NCBI RefSeq assembly: GCF_038561935.1 | Contig: NZ_CP102770.1 | Location: 7,378,001-7,442,000 of the forward strand | DNA length: 64,000 nt | Reading direction: 5' to 3' | DNA from: Myxococcus stipitatus | Lineage (GTDB): Bacteria; Myxococcota; Myxococcia; Myxococcales; Myxococcaceae | Shown here: piece after piece, positions 17,777 to 26,707 of the stretch | How the letters are laid out: every line of letters begins with the position of its first letter | Numbering within the stretch: the stretch's first letter is position 1 | Notes under the pieces: generated by a model | The model's database searches: none | What the model was told of the DNA's origin: nothing | Seen by the model: only the letters and a program-made list of their open reading frames with translations | Position numbers and translations under genes: made by a program

Positions 17777-17801
17777 GACCGTCGTCAGCACCCCGTCCCC
17801 A

Positions 17802-18611
17802 TCACCGCTTCGATTCCGCCGCTCGCGCCGGAGCCTTGCGCTCCTCCTTCAGCCAGCGGCGGACCTCGTCCAGGTACTCGCGTGGGAGGACGTGCCCGCT
17901 CTCGAAGGTCTTGTGTGTCTTGAAGCGGGACGGCGAGGCCTCGAAGAGCGCGCGGCTGTCCGCCACGGGCGAGAAGTCATCCTGGTTCGCCGTCAGCAGC
18001 AGCCACTCCTGCTGGACCTTCGCCACGTGCTTCGCGGGGGCAATCTCCTCCATCGACGGGTCGATGTGCGGAGGGACCATCGTCACGAGGTGCGTGACCC
18101 GAGGCTCCCGCGCCGCCAGCAGGATGCCCACCTGCCCTCCCATGCTGTACCCCGCGACGAGCACTCGCGGCGGCTTGCGCTTCTCGAGCACGGCGTTGAG
18201 CACCGCGTGGGCATCCCGCACGGTGTCGGCAATCATCGCGATGTACCCCGCGGGCTCTCCCTTGTGCGCCAGCTTCGCGAGCGCCCCCGGCTTCGCGTCC
18301 GGCGTCGAGCGCTCCCCGTGGCGCCGGGCATCGAGGAGATAGACGCGATAGCCCGCCCGCAGCAGCGCGTCCTTCAGCACGCCGCCATGCGTCGGCCCCT
18401 CTTCCGACAGCCAGTCCTCCTTGCGACGGGTGAGGCCATGCAAGAGCACGGCGACGGGGGGATTCTTCGCGGCCCCCTCGGGCTCCAGCACCCGCGTGGG
18501 GATTCGCTCGCCATCCGCGCCGCGGACGTCCAGCGACACCTCCGGAGCGGCGGAGGCGCGGGCCACGGAAGCAGACAACAACAGCAGACACAGTGAGAGC
18601 AGTCGGGTCAT
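17802..18611 (-). CDS. secreted alpha/beta hydrolase (dienelactone-hydrolase/peptidase S9-like)
   Basis: 270 residues. Signal peptide MTRLLSLCLLLLSASVARASA; the start at 18611 has AAGGA about 9 nt upstream. The hydrolase core shows VAVLLHGLTRRK (oxyanion strand), nucleophile elbow AGYSMGGQVG (Ser), an acid in TANQDDFSPV and His in ESGHVLPREY, all in the expected order. It is probably a periplasmic esterase or peptidase-like enzyme. Confidence 0.85.
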   Translation of the reverse strand: MTRLLSLCLLLLSASVARASAAPEVSLDVRGADGERIPTRVLEPEGAAKNPPVAVLLHGLTRRKEDWLSEEGPTHGGVLKDALLRAGYRVYLLDARRHGERSTPDAKPGALAKLAHKGEPAGYIAMIADTVRDAHAVLNAVLEKRKPPRVLVAGYSMGGQVGILLAAREPRVTHLVTMVPPHIDPSMEEIAPAKHVAKVQQEWLLLTANQDDFSPVADSRALFEASPSRFKTHKTFESGHVLPREYLDEVRRWLKEERKAPARAAESKR

Positions 18612-18752
18612 CGAGGCGTTCCTTGAAGTGAGCAGCCCCGCCACCCTGCCGCTGGCTCCGTCAGCCACGCGTCAACGCGCGATTGACCTTCAGCTGACGA
18701 AGGGGCTGGTAACCTGTCGCCGCTTTCATTCCCTCGAGGTTCCCTGCCCCCC

Positions 18753-19427
18753 ATGCGAGTGCTCGTCGTCGAAGACAACCGCGACCTCCAGGCCAACATC
18801 GCGAGGTTCCTGGGGACGGACTTCCAGCTGGACTTCGCCGCCACGGGCCCCCAGGGCCTCACGCTCGCGCTGGGGAACGAGTACGACGTCATCGTGCTCG
18901 ACCTGATGCTGCCGGGCCTGAGCGGCATCGAGCTGTGTCAGCGCTACCGACAGCTCGCGCCCCGCCTGGTGCCCATCCTCATGCTGACCGCGCGAGACAC
19001 CCTGGAGGACAAGGAGGAGGGCTTCCGCGCGGGCGCGGATGACTACCTCGTCAAGCCGTTCTCGCTGCGGGAGCTGCGGATGCGGCTGGAGGCCCTGGCC
19101 CGGCGCCCCGTGCCTCCGAGCGGGCGGCGGCTGAACGTGGGGTCCCTCACGCTGGAGCCCGACACGGGACTCATCCGACGGGGTGAGCGCACCGCCCGCC
19201 TCAATCGGACCGAGGCGCTCATCCTGCGGCTGCTGATGGAGGCCGCCCCCGAGCCCGTGTCCACGGCCACGCTGGCGCACCACCTCTGGGGCGATGACGC
19301 TCCGGAGTCCAGCGCCCTGCGCACCCATGTCTACGCGCTGCGCGGCGCGCTCGCCGAGCTGGGCTTGAGCGCCTGCATCACCACCCGCCGCAACGAGGGA
19401 TACAGCCTGGATGCGCGCGAAGACTAG
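18753..19427 (+). CDS. OmpR-family response regulator
   Basis: 224 residues. The receiver domain (1-~118) has the acidic pocket VVEDN, phospho-acceptor D50 (VLDLMLPG), T in LTARD and K in LVKPF. The C-terminal winged helix (~125-222) reads GSLTLEPDTGLI...LNRTEALILRLLM...ALRTHVYALR. It overlaps the histidine-kinase gene by 17 bp, so the two are coupled and form a cognate pair. Target genes are not evident. Confidence 0.93.
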   Translation: MRVLVVEDNRDLQANIARFLGTDFQLDFAATGPQGLTLALGNEYDVIVLDLMLPGLSGIELCQRYRQLAPRLVPILMLTARDTLEDKEEGFRAGADDYLVKPFSLRELRMRLEALARRPVPPSGRRLNVGSLTLEPDTGLIRRGERTARLNRTEALILRLLMEAAPEPVSTATLAHHLWGDDAPESSALRTHVYALRGALAELGLSACITTRRNEGYSLDARED

Positions 19428-20634
19428 GTCGGTGCGAGGTCTCCTCCTCGGCGCCATGGGGCTGTCCGCCGCGCTGGCGCTCCTGCTGATGGGGGCCTTC
19501 TTCACGCTCTTCAGCTACGACCTCGAGGACGTCATCCTCGGGCGCGTCGTGGCCACGGAGGCGAACCGGCAGGCCGCCGAGCACGGGCCCGCCGGACAGA
19601 GCATCCCCTCGGGCATGACGACCTATGTGGGGCACGAGAACCTCCCGCCGTGGCTCGCCCAGGCGCTGCCGGTGGACCTGCCCCGTCGCGAGCGCGAGGT
19701 GCGTGCCCCCGGTCACGGCCTCTTTCATGTCGCCGTGAGGCCCGACCCGTCCGGGGGCCCCACACGCTACGTGGTCTTCGACACGACGGAGCTGGCGAGC
19801 ACCACGCGTCACTTGCGAACGACCGCCGGGCTGCTGCTGGCCAGCGCGCTGCTGGCCCTGCTGGGGGCCGCGGGGTTGTCACACCTCGTCGCCCGGCGCC
19901 TCAGCCGGCCCTTGGAGGAGCTGGTGGCGCAGGTCCAGTCGGACACGCCGCCTAGGACCGAGGGGCTCGGCGTCAGCGAGGTGCGCGCCCTGGCCGAGGC
20001 CTTGAGCGCACGAGACGCGCGCATCCGGGAGCTGCTCGAGCGGGAGCGGGCATTCAATCGGGATGCGAGCCACGAGCTGCGCACGCCCCTCGCCGTGGCG
20101 CGGGGCGCGGTGGAGATCTTGGAGCTGGACCCGCCGAAGGACGCGGAGACCTTCGGCCGACTCCAGCAGGCTGTGCAGCACATGGTCCTGCTGACGGAGG
20201 GCATCCTCTGGCTCGCGCGGACCGGCCCCTCCGAGGAGTCGTGCAAGCTCGGGAGCATCTCGCGCGAGATGGTCGCGCTGTACGGCGCCCCCCTCTCCCA
20301 AGGGGGCGTGGAGGTCGTCATCGAAGCGGAGGCGGAGGTCCTCGCGCCGCTGCCTGGCTCGGTGGCGCGCGTGATGATGGGCAACCTCATCAAGAACGCG
20401 CTCGCCTACACGAGCGAGGGACGCATCGTCATCCGCATCACGTCCGAGGACTGGAGCATCTCCGACACGGGCGTGGGCTTCGGCCGGGTGGAGCCGGGGC
20501 GCACCGGCTTCGGCATCGGGCTGTCGCTCGTGGAGCGGCTGGCGCGACGCTTCTCCTGGGAGATGTCCATCACCGCCCTGGAGCCGCACGGGACGAAGGT
20601 GCGGCTCGCCTGGCCGCCCAGGCCCGTCACATGA
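19411..20634 (+). CDS. membrane sensor histidine kinase
   Basis: 407 residues. TM1 at ~9-31 and TM2 at ~137-160 flank a ~100-residue periplasmic sensor. A HAMP-like linker follows, then H-box SHELRTPL (H221), N-box NLIKNAL and G-boxes DTGVGFG and GFGIGLS. It phosphorylates the response regulator encoded just upstream. The gene ends with an 8-bp tail-to-tail overlap with the DUF2490 gene on the minus strand. The stimulus is unknown. Confidence 0.92.
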   Translation: MRAKTRSVRGLLLGAMGLSAALALLLMGAFFTLFSYDLEDVILGRVVATEANRQAAEHGPAGQSIPSGMTTYVGHENLPPWLAQALPVDLPRREREVRAPGHGLFHVAVRPDPSGGPTRYVVFDTTELASTTRHLRTTAGLLLASALLALLGAAGLSHLVARRLSRPLEELVAQVQSDTPPRTEGLGVSEVRALAEALSARDARIRELLERERAFNRDASHELRTPLAVARGAVEILELDPPKDAETFGRLQQAVQHMVLLTEGILWLARTGPSEESCKLGSISREMVALYGAPLSQGGVEVVIEAEAEVLAPLPGSVARVMMGNLIKNALAYTSEGRIVIRITSEDWSISDTGVGFGRVEPGRTGFGIGLSLVERLARRFSWEMSITALEPHGTKVRLAWPPRPVT

Positions 20635-21319
20635 AGTTGAACGGCGTGGACACGGCGAGCGCGTGGATGAGCTGGTCGGTCCGCGAGGACGGCCTGCGGA
20701 CGTAGGCGTTGAGATAGCCAACCTCGATGGAGGAGTGCGCGCCCAGCTTCCAGCCCGCGCCCACGAACGCGCGGTTCATGTCGAAGCCGCGCTGGGGCCC
20801 TCCCTCCACCGTGTTGAGGTGGAAGAAGGCCTCGTCCCAGACGATGAAGGACAGGCGGGGCTCCGACGCCAACGGGTAGGAGCCGCGCAGCATCAGCCGC
20901 GCCCGGTGCGAGACCTCCGTCGTGCCGGGAAGGAAGCGCTGCTCCAGTCGTGCGCGCGCGGTGGTCTTCAGCTCGCCGAACCTGGGCGTGAAGAGCGCCT
21001 GCTGGAACCACCGGCTCTCGCCCTGACGCAGGGCCTGACCCTCCGTCCAGTTCCAGATGGGAATCCAGGCGTAGCCCAGCCAGAACGACAGGTCCTGGAG
21101 CGCACGGACACCCGCGGCGGAGCGGAAGATGACGCGGCCGTCCTGCTCGCTGACGCGAGGCTGGGCCTCCAGGTAGTACGCGAACGGCTCGGCGATGTTC
21201 CCCTGCGCCGACACCGTGTACCAGAGCTGCGCCTCCGAGCTGACCGGCCGCGCCTCCACGGCGCTGGCGGGAATCACCAGGAGCAATCCAACGAGAGCAA
21301 GCAGGGTCCTCGAACGCAT
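20627..21319 (-). CDS. DUF2490 family outer-membrane-like protein
   Basis: 230 residues. Start at 21319 (MRSRTLLALVGLLL) gives a clean signal peptide ending near VEARP; the longer open frame upstream is antisense noise. The mature protein shows alternating beta strands of a small barrel (SSEAQLWYTVSAQG, RARLEQRFLPGT, RARLMLRGSYPL, FIVWDEAFFHLN, GAGWKLGAHSSIEVGYLN), as in DUF2490 proteins, and ends in Phe-Asn-Phe-Met. Probably an outer-membrane barrel of unknown function. Confidence 0.78.
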   Translation of the reverse strand: MRSRTLLALVGLLLVIPASAVEARPVSSEAQLWYTVSAQGNIAEPFAYYLEAQPRVSEQDGRVIFRSAAGVRALQDLSFWLGYAWIPIWNWTEGQALRQGESRWFQQALFTPRFGELKTTARARLEQRFLPGTTEVSHRARLMLRGSYPLASEPRLSFIVWDEAFFHLNTVEGGPQRGFDMNRAFVGAGWKLGAHSSIEVGYLNAYVRRPSSRTDQLIHALAVSTPFNFM

Positions 21320-21423
21320 GATGCCCCTGCCTAGAACATGACCCGAGGGATGGCGCCAGCGGCTCGGAGCAAGCCCTGCCCCCACAGGACACACGCGAAG
21401 CGCGGCCCCGAGGGCGCTCAGGG

Positions 21424-22224
21424 TCAGGGCGTGGACGGAGGCTCCCAGGTGAAGGAGACGGTCGGAGCCCCCGCCGCCTTCAGGTCCTTCATCAGGAAGC
21501 CCTCCTCCCGGCGCTCCGCCTTCTCCAGCGCGGGCCGCAGTACGGGAGGAATGGGGAGCAGCAGCCCCACGACGAACTTGCTGCCCCGGCACACCTCGTT
21601 GTCGTAGCCAAATGCGATGCGGATGGCGACCTTGCCGCGCTCCAGGTGATGGAACGCGACGGCGCGTTTCACCGCGTCCACCCCGTACTGGAACCCCACG
21701 CAGTCGTCGCCGGGCACCAGGCTCTCCATGAGCGCATCCACCGTCGCGGCCTTCTTGAACGCGGCCGCGTCGCCGATGTGCTTGCGCACGAAGGTGTCGG
21801 CCTTGAGCGCCTTCACGACCTCCTTCTCCGCGAACACGTCGAGCAGGGAGAAGCCCTCCTTGCCCTTCGTCACGTCCCACGTGACGTAGCCGGTATAGGC
21901 GTAGGGGTGGGCCCCTCCGGAGTAACCTCCTTCCGTCTACTCGTAGCTGACCCAGGGGCCCACCACCGACAGCACGCGGAACTCCTGCGCGCCCTCCCAG
22001 TTCGAGGTGTCCACCTCCTCGTTCGCCTTGAAGGCGGAGAGGAACGCCTCCTTGCGCCACTGGAAGCCGAAGACCTGCTGGCCCTTTCGCAGGCCGCGCA
22101 GGTCCTCGGACGACATCTCGAACATCACATCCGTCCCGGACACGTTCCACGTCCGGGGCGCGGCCGGGGCCGCGAACAGCGCCAACGTCACCACGAAGCT
22201 CGTGAGCACGGCGCCATTCTGCAT
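21424..22224 (-). pseudogene. DUF3298/RsiV-like secreted protein gene interrupted by an amber codon
   Basis: Two open segments in the same frame, 22224-21940 and 21936-21424, are separated only by TAG at 21939-21937. Read through, they make one 267-codon protein with a signal peptide (LALFAAPAAP) and the DUF3298-like block VVGPWVSYE-stop-TEGGYSGGAHPY, then YVTWDVTKGK and SLLDVFAE. The conserved GGAHPY box is intact immediately after the stop, so the break falls inside the domain. Either a recent nonsense mutation, a sequencing error, or suppression explains it. The gene lies 15 bp after the BP74-like gene and is probably co-transcribed with it. Confidence 0.75.
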
Positions 22225-22239
22225 CAAGCACGCCCCCGG

Positions 22240-22590
22240 CTACTTCACTTCGCGCGAGAGCCTTGAATCCCACGGGCACCAGTGGCCGCCCGGCAGGAAC
22301 GCGCCTCCCGCCTCGTCGAGGTGCTCCTCGACGTACACCATGTTCGCGTCACAGACCTCGATGGCCATCGAGAAGAACCGGATGGTCGACGGGTCCAGAT
22401 GGAACGAGAACCTCGGGTTGTATGGCTGGGGCCGCTTGATGATGCGGCCATGCACATGGATTTCGTTCTTCTCTTCCCCGGAGAGAATCCTCCGTGCATG
22501 GGCAATGGCGTTCTCATCGGTCAGCTCGATGATGAACTCGACATTGGGGGAGCTCGGCTGCGTGAATGCAAAACGGGTAGCCGCTGCCAT
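22240..22590 (-). CDS. BP74/DUF7482-like small protein
   Basis: 116 residues; ATG 22590 has GGAG 7 nt upstream, and 15 further codons of open frame are not needed. The sequence resembles the N-terminal domain of Dictyostelium calmodulin-binding BP74 and its bacterial relatives: VEFIIELTDENAIAHARRIL, HVHGRIIKRPQPYNP, FSFHLDPSTIRFF, AIEVCDANMVYVEEHLDE and AFLPGGHWCPWDSRL. No signal peptide is seen. Function unknown. First gene of a probable two-gene unit with the interrupted DUF3298-like gene. Confidence 0.65.
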   Translation of the reverse strand: MAAATRFAFTQPSSPNVEFIIELTDENAIAHARRILSGEEKNEIHVHGRIIKRPQPYNPRFSFHLDPSTIRFFSMAIEVCDANMVYVEEHLDEAGGAFLPGGHWCPWDSRLSREVK

Positions 22591-22706
22591 GGCGCAACTC
22601 CGATGTGAGAGGGAATGCCGGTGTAGCGGACGCACGGCACGCCATCAATGCGCCCGTGTATCGCCTGTGGGAAAGCAGGCAATGACACATCCAGGACAGT
22701 CTCCTC

Positions 22707-23404
22707 TCAATCCCTCACACAAGCCCCCTCCGCCGCGTCCAGGCAGGCCTCCCTGGCGGCGGGACCGCACAGCGCCGTCAGGACGAACCGGGTGCGCGCC
22801 TTGTTGATGGGGTGCGACTGGCCGGGGGTCTCGTAGCGGGTCAGGTTCTCCGCGAGCGTGACGCGACGACTGCCATCCGCCCGGTGGAACGTGAAGGTCC
22901 GGTGCCGGACGCTCTCGAAGGCCTCGGACGTGCCGAGAATCGGGTCGGCGAGTCTCCCAACCCGCTGGTGTGGTGGAGCCGCATCCGGACCGTGACATGC
23001 ATTCCGAGCTCCCCGGGAACGACGTCCGGCAGACAGGCCCCGATGGGGCATCCAGCTGAATCCGCCGCCCCCTCACGAGCTGCAACACGGCGGTCGACAC
23101 GAAGCTCCTGATGCGGCTGCCCACGTGGTGCCGGAGCCCTGGCTGGATGAGACACCGGTGTCGACCTCCGCGCCCCGCCAGACCTGAGTCCCCTCCCGCA
23201 CCTCCGCGAAGGCCCCGGCATCCCGGCGACGTGCTCGGCCTCGAGCAGTTGCTGGAGCGCCCCCGTGCTGACAACCGAGAGGTCTTCGGCGGAATGTAAC
23301 TCAGAAGGGAAAGACGGGGCGTTGATGTCTTGGAATCAGGATTCAGGGATATCGGTGCCGCAGCCCCCCAGGGAACCCGCCAGGACAGAGCTGCCTGTCT
23401 TCAA
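22707..23404 (-). pseudogene. decayed lipoprotein gene with one stop and about four frameshifts
   Basis: No single frame spans this region, but conserved-looking segments join in order on the minus strand. A TTG at 23404 begins a lipoprotein signal ending LAGSLGGC; the frame meets TGA at 23337-23335 and continues as FQDINAPSFPSELHS, STGALQQLLEAEHVAG. The frame then changes near 23215 (AFAEVREGTQVWRG), ~23115 (GSRIRSFVSTAVLQLVRG), ~23040 (ACLPDVVPGELGMHVTVRMRL) and ~22960 (VGRLADPILGTSEAFESV...ENLTRYETPGQSHP), ending AAEGACVRD. The restored product is ~230 residues. I do not recognise the family. Intact genes lie on either side, so local decay is likelier than poor sequence. Confidence 0.7.
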
Positions 23405-23436
23405 CTCCCGCGTCCTCGGAATTGCTCAAACAACAC

Positions 23437-23766
23437 TCATCCACTGCGTCGACGCGTGGCTCGCTTCACGCGAGACAAGAGCTCCCGCAGATGGGAATCC
23501 TCCACGGGCTCCACCACCTGGACCGTGTGGCTGCGTCCCGCCTCCTCCACGGTGAGCGTGTAGCGGCGCTGGTCCGCGCCGGGTGTGGCGGCGCCCACCA
23601 CGGGCGGGAGTTCGAGGAAGCGCGCGGCGCGCAAGCTGTCCTCGAGCGCCCGTGCCTCCTCGGCGGGGAGCGCATCCAGCTCCACGCTCCGGGGCCGTGC
23701 GAGTCCCGGGAAGGCCGCGAGCCCCCCTTGCTGTGAGAGCTGGAGACGGACACCGCCCCGAGCCAT
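23437..23766 (-). CDS. emfourin-like protealysin inhibitor
   Basis: 109 residues, starting 3 bp after the stop of the M4 peptidase gene (TGA-GCC-ATG), so the two are translated from one message. It resembles emfourin, the small cytosolic inhibitor paired with protealysin-like proteases: GVRLQLSQQGGLAAFPG, VELDALPAEEARALEDSL, FLELPPVV, PGADQRRYTLTVEEAGRSHTV and a C-terminal helix LRELLSRVKRA. It would hold the partner protease inactive in the cytoplasm. Assignment rests on sequence pattern and on the operon. Confidence 0.8.
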   Translation of the reverse strand: MARGGVRLQLSQQGGLAAFPGLARPRSVELDALPAEEARALEDSLRAARFLELPPVVGAATPGADQRRYTLTVEEAGRSHTVQVVEPVEDSHLRELLSRVKRATRRRSG

Positions 23767-23769
23767 GGC

Positions 23770-24912
23770 TCACGCTCCAGGCTGCTGCAGGCCATCCGTG
23801 CCCAGGCCCCACTGAGGCACCGACACGCGGTCTCTCGAGACGCGGATGCCCACCTCTTCCCAGGCCTGCTTCACCGCGCCCTCCTCCTCGCCCGTGCCGT
23901 ACAGGCGCGTCGCGGCCATGACGGTGATGCGCGCGAAGTCAGAGAAGCTCGTGTCCGGGACGATGCGAGGGTCTCTCAGGCTCTCGTACCAGATGCGCCC
24001 CGCCCGCTCCCACGCACGGCCGCCCAGGTTCATGGCCACCAGGTAGAAGGCGCGGTTCGGGATACCGGAGTTGATGTGCACGCCTCCGTTGTCCTCCCAC
24101 GTCGTCACGTAGTCGCGCATGTGGCCCGGCTGCGGGTCCTTGCCCAGCACGTCGTCGTCGAACGCGGTCCCCGGCTCCTTCATCGAGCGAAGGGCCTTGC
24201 CCTCGACGGCCTCCGCCAGCAGCCCCGCGCCGATGAGCCAGTCCGCCTTGTCCGCCGTCTGCCCGAGCAGCCGCTGCTTCACCAGGGAGCCGAAGACATC
24301 CGAGAGCGACTCGTTCAGCGCTCCCGCCTGGCGGAAGTACCACAGCGGGCCCTCGGACTCCGTCACCCCATGGGAGAGCTCATGCGCGATGACATCCAGC
24401 GCGATGGTGAAGCGGTTGAACAGCTCCCCGTCTCCGTCGCCGAACACCATGCGGCGGCCATCCCAGAAGGCGTTGTCGTAGTCCTTCCCGTAGTGGACGT
24501 AGGCCTGCAATGACATCCCATCTCCGTCGATGGAGTCGCGGCCCAGGACGTCCCAGAAGAAGTCATACGTCGCCCCCAGGCCGTCATACGCCTCGTCCGC
24601 GGCGAGGTCCCCGCACGCCCCCTGCCCCTCCGTGCGCACCAGCGTTCCCGGGAAGGCCTCCTCGCCCTTCAAGTCGTAGATGGTGCGCTGCCGCTGGGAC
24701 TCCACCATCATCGCCGGCACCCGGCGGACGGCGGGGACGGCGGCCACCCTCCCTCCCGCGAAGCGCAGCGCGCGAAAGGTGCTGTCCGTGGCGACGGTGC
24801 GCAGCGCCTTCACGCGCTGCTGCGGCGTTCCATTCTCGGCGATGGAGCGCAGCAGATAGGGCGGCAGGATGCAGTGGATGGAATGAACATGTCGCGCGAT
24901 GCGCGTCTTCAT
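23770..24912 (-). CDS. M4-family protealysin-like metalloprotease
   Basis: 380 residues; GAGGGGGG precedes ATG 24912. There is no signal peptide. The short propeptide carries the protealysin PPY-L box (PPYLLRSIAENG, residues 17-28). The catalytic domain has H177-ELS-H181 (HELSHGVTE), third ligand E201 (ALNESLSDVFG) and the thermolysin block VHINSGIPNRAFYL with the proton-stabilising His. Protealysin-type enzymes leave the cell by an undefined route and act on host or prey proteins. The downstream inhibitor gene is the known partner arrangement. Confidence 0.92.
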   Translation of the reverse strand: MKTRIARHVHSIHCILPPYLLRSIAENGTPQQRVKALRTVATDSTFRALRFAGGRVAAVPAVRRVPAMMVESQRQRTIYDLKGEEAFPGTLVRTEGQGACGDLAADEAYDGLGATYDFFWDVLGRDSIDGDGMSLQAYVHYGKDYDNAFWDGRRMVFGDGDGELFNRFTIALDVIAHELSHGVTESEGPLWYFRQAGALNESLSDVFGSLVKQRLLGQTADKADWLIGAGLLAEAVEGKALRSMKEPGTAFDDDVLGKDPQPGHMRDYVTTWEDNGGVHINSGIPNRAFYLVAMNLGGRAWERAGRIWYESLRDPRIVPDTSFSDFARITVMAATRLYGTGEEEGAVKQAWEEVGIRVSRDRVSVPQWGLGTDGLQQPGA

Positions 24913-25016
24913 GAGTCCCCCCTCGTGAGCTGTCCAGCACTCAAGGTAGGGACCACCCCCGCTCCGCCGTCACCGCCTCCGTCGCTCCCACGGGCAGCGG
25001 GCGTGCCTCCAAGGCA

Positions 25017-25892
25017 CTACCGCTCGCGGGCCCGCGACGCCGCGCGCCGGGAACACGACTCCACCAGCCGGTCCCGGAGCGCCCGGCCCGTGCTGTCCAG
25101 CTCCGAGCGCGCATAGAGGACGAGCTCGAGCCCTCCCACGGGCGCAAAGCCCTCCGCCTCGGTCAGCACGCGATGCCCCGACTGAACGCTGCCCACCGGC
25201 AGCAGGCTGACGCCCAGCCCCGCGCGCACCGCCGCGCCGAGGCTCGCGAGGCTCGTGCTGGAATAGCTGACCCGCCAGCGGCGCCCCTGGGCCTCCACCG
25301 CGCGAATCATCTCCTGCCGGTACAAGGCCCCCACCGGGAACACGACGAGCGGCAGCGCCTCCGCGCCCGGCTTGCGTGTCACCGGGTTCGCCGCGCTGTC
25401 GAGCCAGCACAGCGGCTCCGGCCACCGCGCATGGCAATCGCTGTCCGCGCCCCACTGCTTGACCAGCACCAGGTCCAGCTCACCCGCGCGGTACAGGCGC
25501 AGCAGGTGATGACTCAAGCCACACTCCACCTCCAGCCGCAGGCGAGGCCGCTCGGAGGAGAAGCGCGAGAGCAACGGCATCAGGGCCTCACCGCCCAGGT
25601 CCTCCGGCACGCCCAGGCGCAGCGCACTGTCGCCCTGCACCGGGCTCAGCGCCTCACGCGCCTCTTCGGCCAGACGCAGCAGCCGCTGGGCATAGCCCAA
25701 CAGCCGCTCGCCCTCCTCCGTCGGCACGACATGGCGCGGGCCCCGGTCGAGCAGGCGACAGCCCAGGCTCTGCTCCAGCCGGAGGACCTGCTGACTCACC
25801 GTGGACTGGGTCAGGTGCAGGCGCTCGCCCGCCCGCGTGAAGTTCCCCGTGTCCACGACGGTGACGAAGCTTCGCAGCAAGAGAAGGTCCAT
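25017..25892 (-). CDS. LysR-type transcriptional regulator
   Basis: 291 residues. Winged HTH at ~1-60 (LLRSFVTVVDTGNFTRAGERLHLTQSTVSQQVLRLEQ), then a LysR_substrate effector domain (~90-285). AGGA lies 6 nt before ATG 25892. It is divergent from the ankyrin/deaminase operon across 125 bp, the standard geometry for a LysR regulator of the facing genes. Confidence 0.93.
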   Translation of the reverse strand: MDLLLLRSFVTVVDTGNFTRAGERLHLTQSTVSQQVLRLEQSLGCRLLDRGPRHVVPTEEGERLLGYAQRLLRLAEEAREALSPVQGDSALRLGVPEDLGGEALMPLLSRFSSERPRLRLEVECGLSHHLLRLYRAGELDLVLVKQWGADSDCHARWPEPLCWLDSAANPVTRKPGAEALPLVVFPVGALYRQEMIRAVEAQGRRWRVSYSSTSLASLGAAVRAGLGVSLLPVGSVQSGHRVLTEAEGFAPVGGLELVLYARSELDSTGRALRDRLVESCSRRAASRARER

Positions 25893-25941
25893 CTCGGGTC
25901 CTGGCCTCCTTCGAGGGGCACCTGTTCATTATTCAGGAAGC

Positions 25942-25956
25942 CACTGGTTGCCAGTG
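25942..25956. promoter_or_regulatory. candidate LysR operator in divergent promoter region
   Basis: CACTGG-TTG-CCAGTG, a 6-bp inverted repeat between the LysR gene and the ankyrin gene. A second, looser dyad (CCTG-N9-CAGG) lies just left of it at ~25921-25937. Position and symmetry fit a LysR binding site; no consensus check was possible. Confidence 0.4.
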
Positions 25957-26017
25957 AGCCATTTCGTTTCCCAATGCCGGCCCCGGGGACTACAGGGAGA
26001 CGCCAGGAGGAGCAGAC

Positions 26018-26707
26018 ATGTCACTGACGAACCTGTGGGCGGCTTTCGCCGCGATGGTCGTGATGGGCTGCGGTGCCGCGGCCGTCGCGGGCAACCCCGA
26101 CTCCAAGGACCCCAAGAGCGCCGAGCAGCTCTTGCAGGCCGCGTCCCAGGGCGACGCCGCGAAGGTGTCCGAGCTGCTGAAGCAAGGCGTGCCCGTGGAC
26201 GTGCGCGACGCTTCGGACAGCACGCCGCTGCTGCTGGCCACCGCGGGAGGACACGTGGAGGTGGCCCGCGTCCTCATCGAGGCCGGCGCCAACGTGAACC
26301 TCCAGAACCGCCAGCTCGACAGCGCCTATCTGCTGGCCGGCGCGCGGGGCGAGCTGGACATCCTGCGCATGACGCTCAAGGCGGGCGCGGACCTGAAGAG
26401 CACCAACCGCTATGGCGGCACGGCGCTCATTCCCGCGTGTGAGCGAGGCCACGTGGAGGTGGTGCGGACGCTGCTCCAGGCGGGCGTCGACCCCAACCAC
26501 ATCAACAACCTGGGGTGGACGGGCCTGCTCGAGGCCATCCTGCTGAGCGACGGAGGCCCGCGTCACCAGTCCATCGTGCGGCTCCTGCTCGACGGGGGCG
26601 CGGACGTCAACCTGGCGGACCGAGGCGGTGTCACGCCGCTCCAGCACGCCCGCGAGCGCAACCAGACGGCCATCGCGGAGATGCTGGTCGCCGCCGGAGG
26701 CCGCTGA
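26018..26707 (+). CDS. ankyrin-repeat periplasmic protein
   Basis: 229 residues, GGAGG 7 nt before the ATG. The N-terminus is an export signal (WAAFAAMVVMGCGAAAVAG; MGCG could also be a lipobox). Five to six ankyrin repeats fill residues ~38-228, with consensus pieces such as STPLLLATAGGHVEVARVLIEAGANVN and GTALIPACERGHVEVVRTLL. Repeats of this kind bind a partner protein. The stop overlaps the start of the deaminase gene by 1 bp (TGATG), so they are coupled. Confidence 0.88.
   Translation: MSLTNLWAAFAAMVVMGCGAAAVAGNPDSKDPKSAEQLLQAASQGDAAKVSELLKQGVPVDVRDASDSTPLLLATAGGHVEVARVLIEAGANVNLQNRQLDSAYLLAGARGELDILRMTLKAGADLKSTNRYGGTALIPACERGHVEVVRTLLQAGVDPNHINNLGWTGLLEAILLSDGGPRHQSIVRLLLDGGADVNLADRGGVTPLQHARERNQTAIAEMLVAAGGR

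Noticed and set aside
22645..23274. A single ~200-residue minus-strand gene in one frame
   Set aside because: Only its middle looks like protein; the flanking plausible sequence is in other frames, so a frameshifted pseudogene explains the region better.
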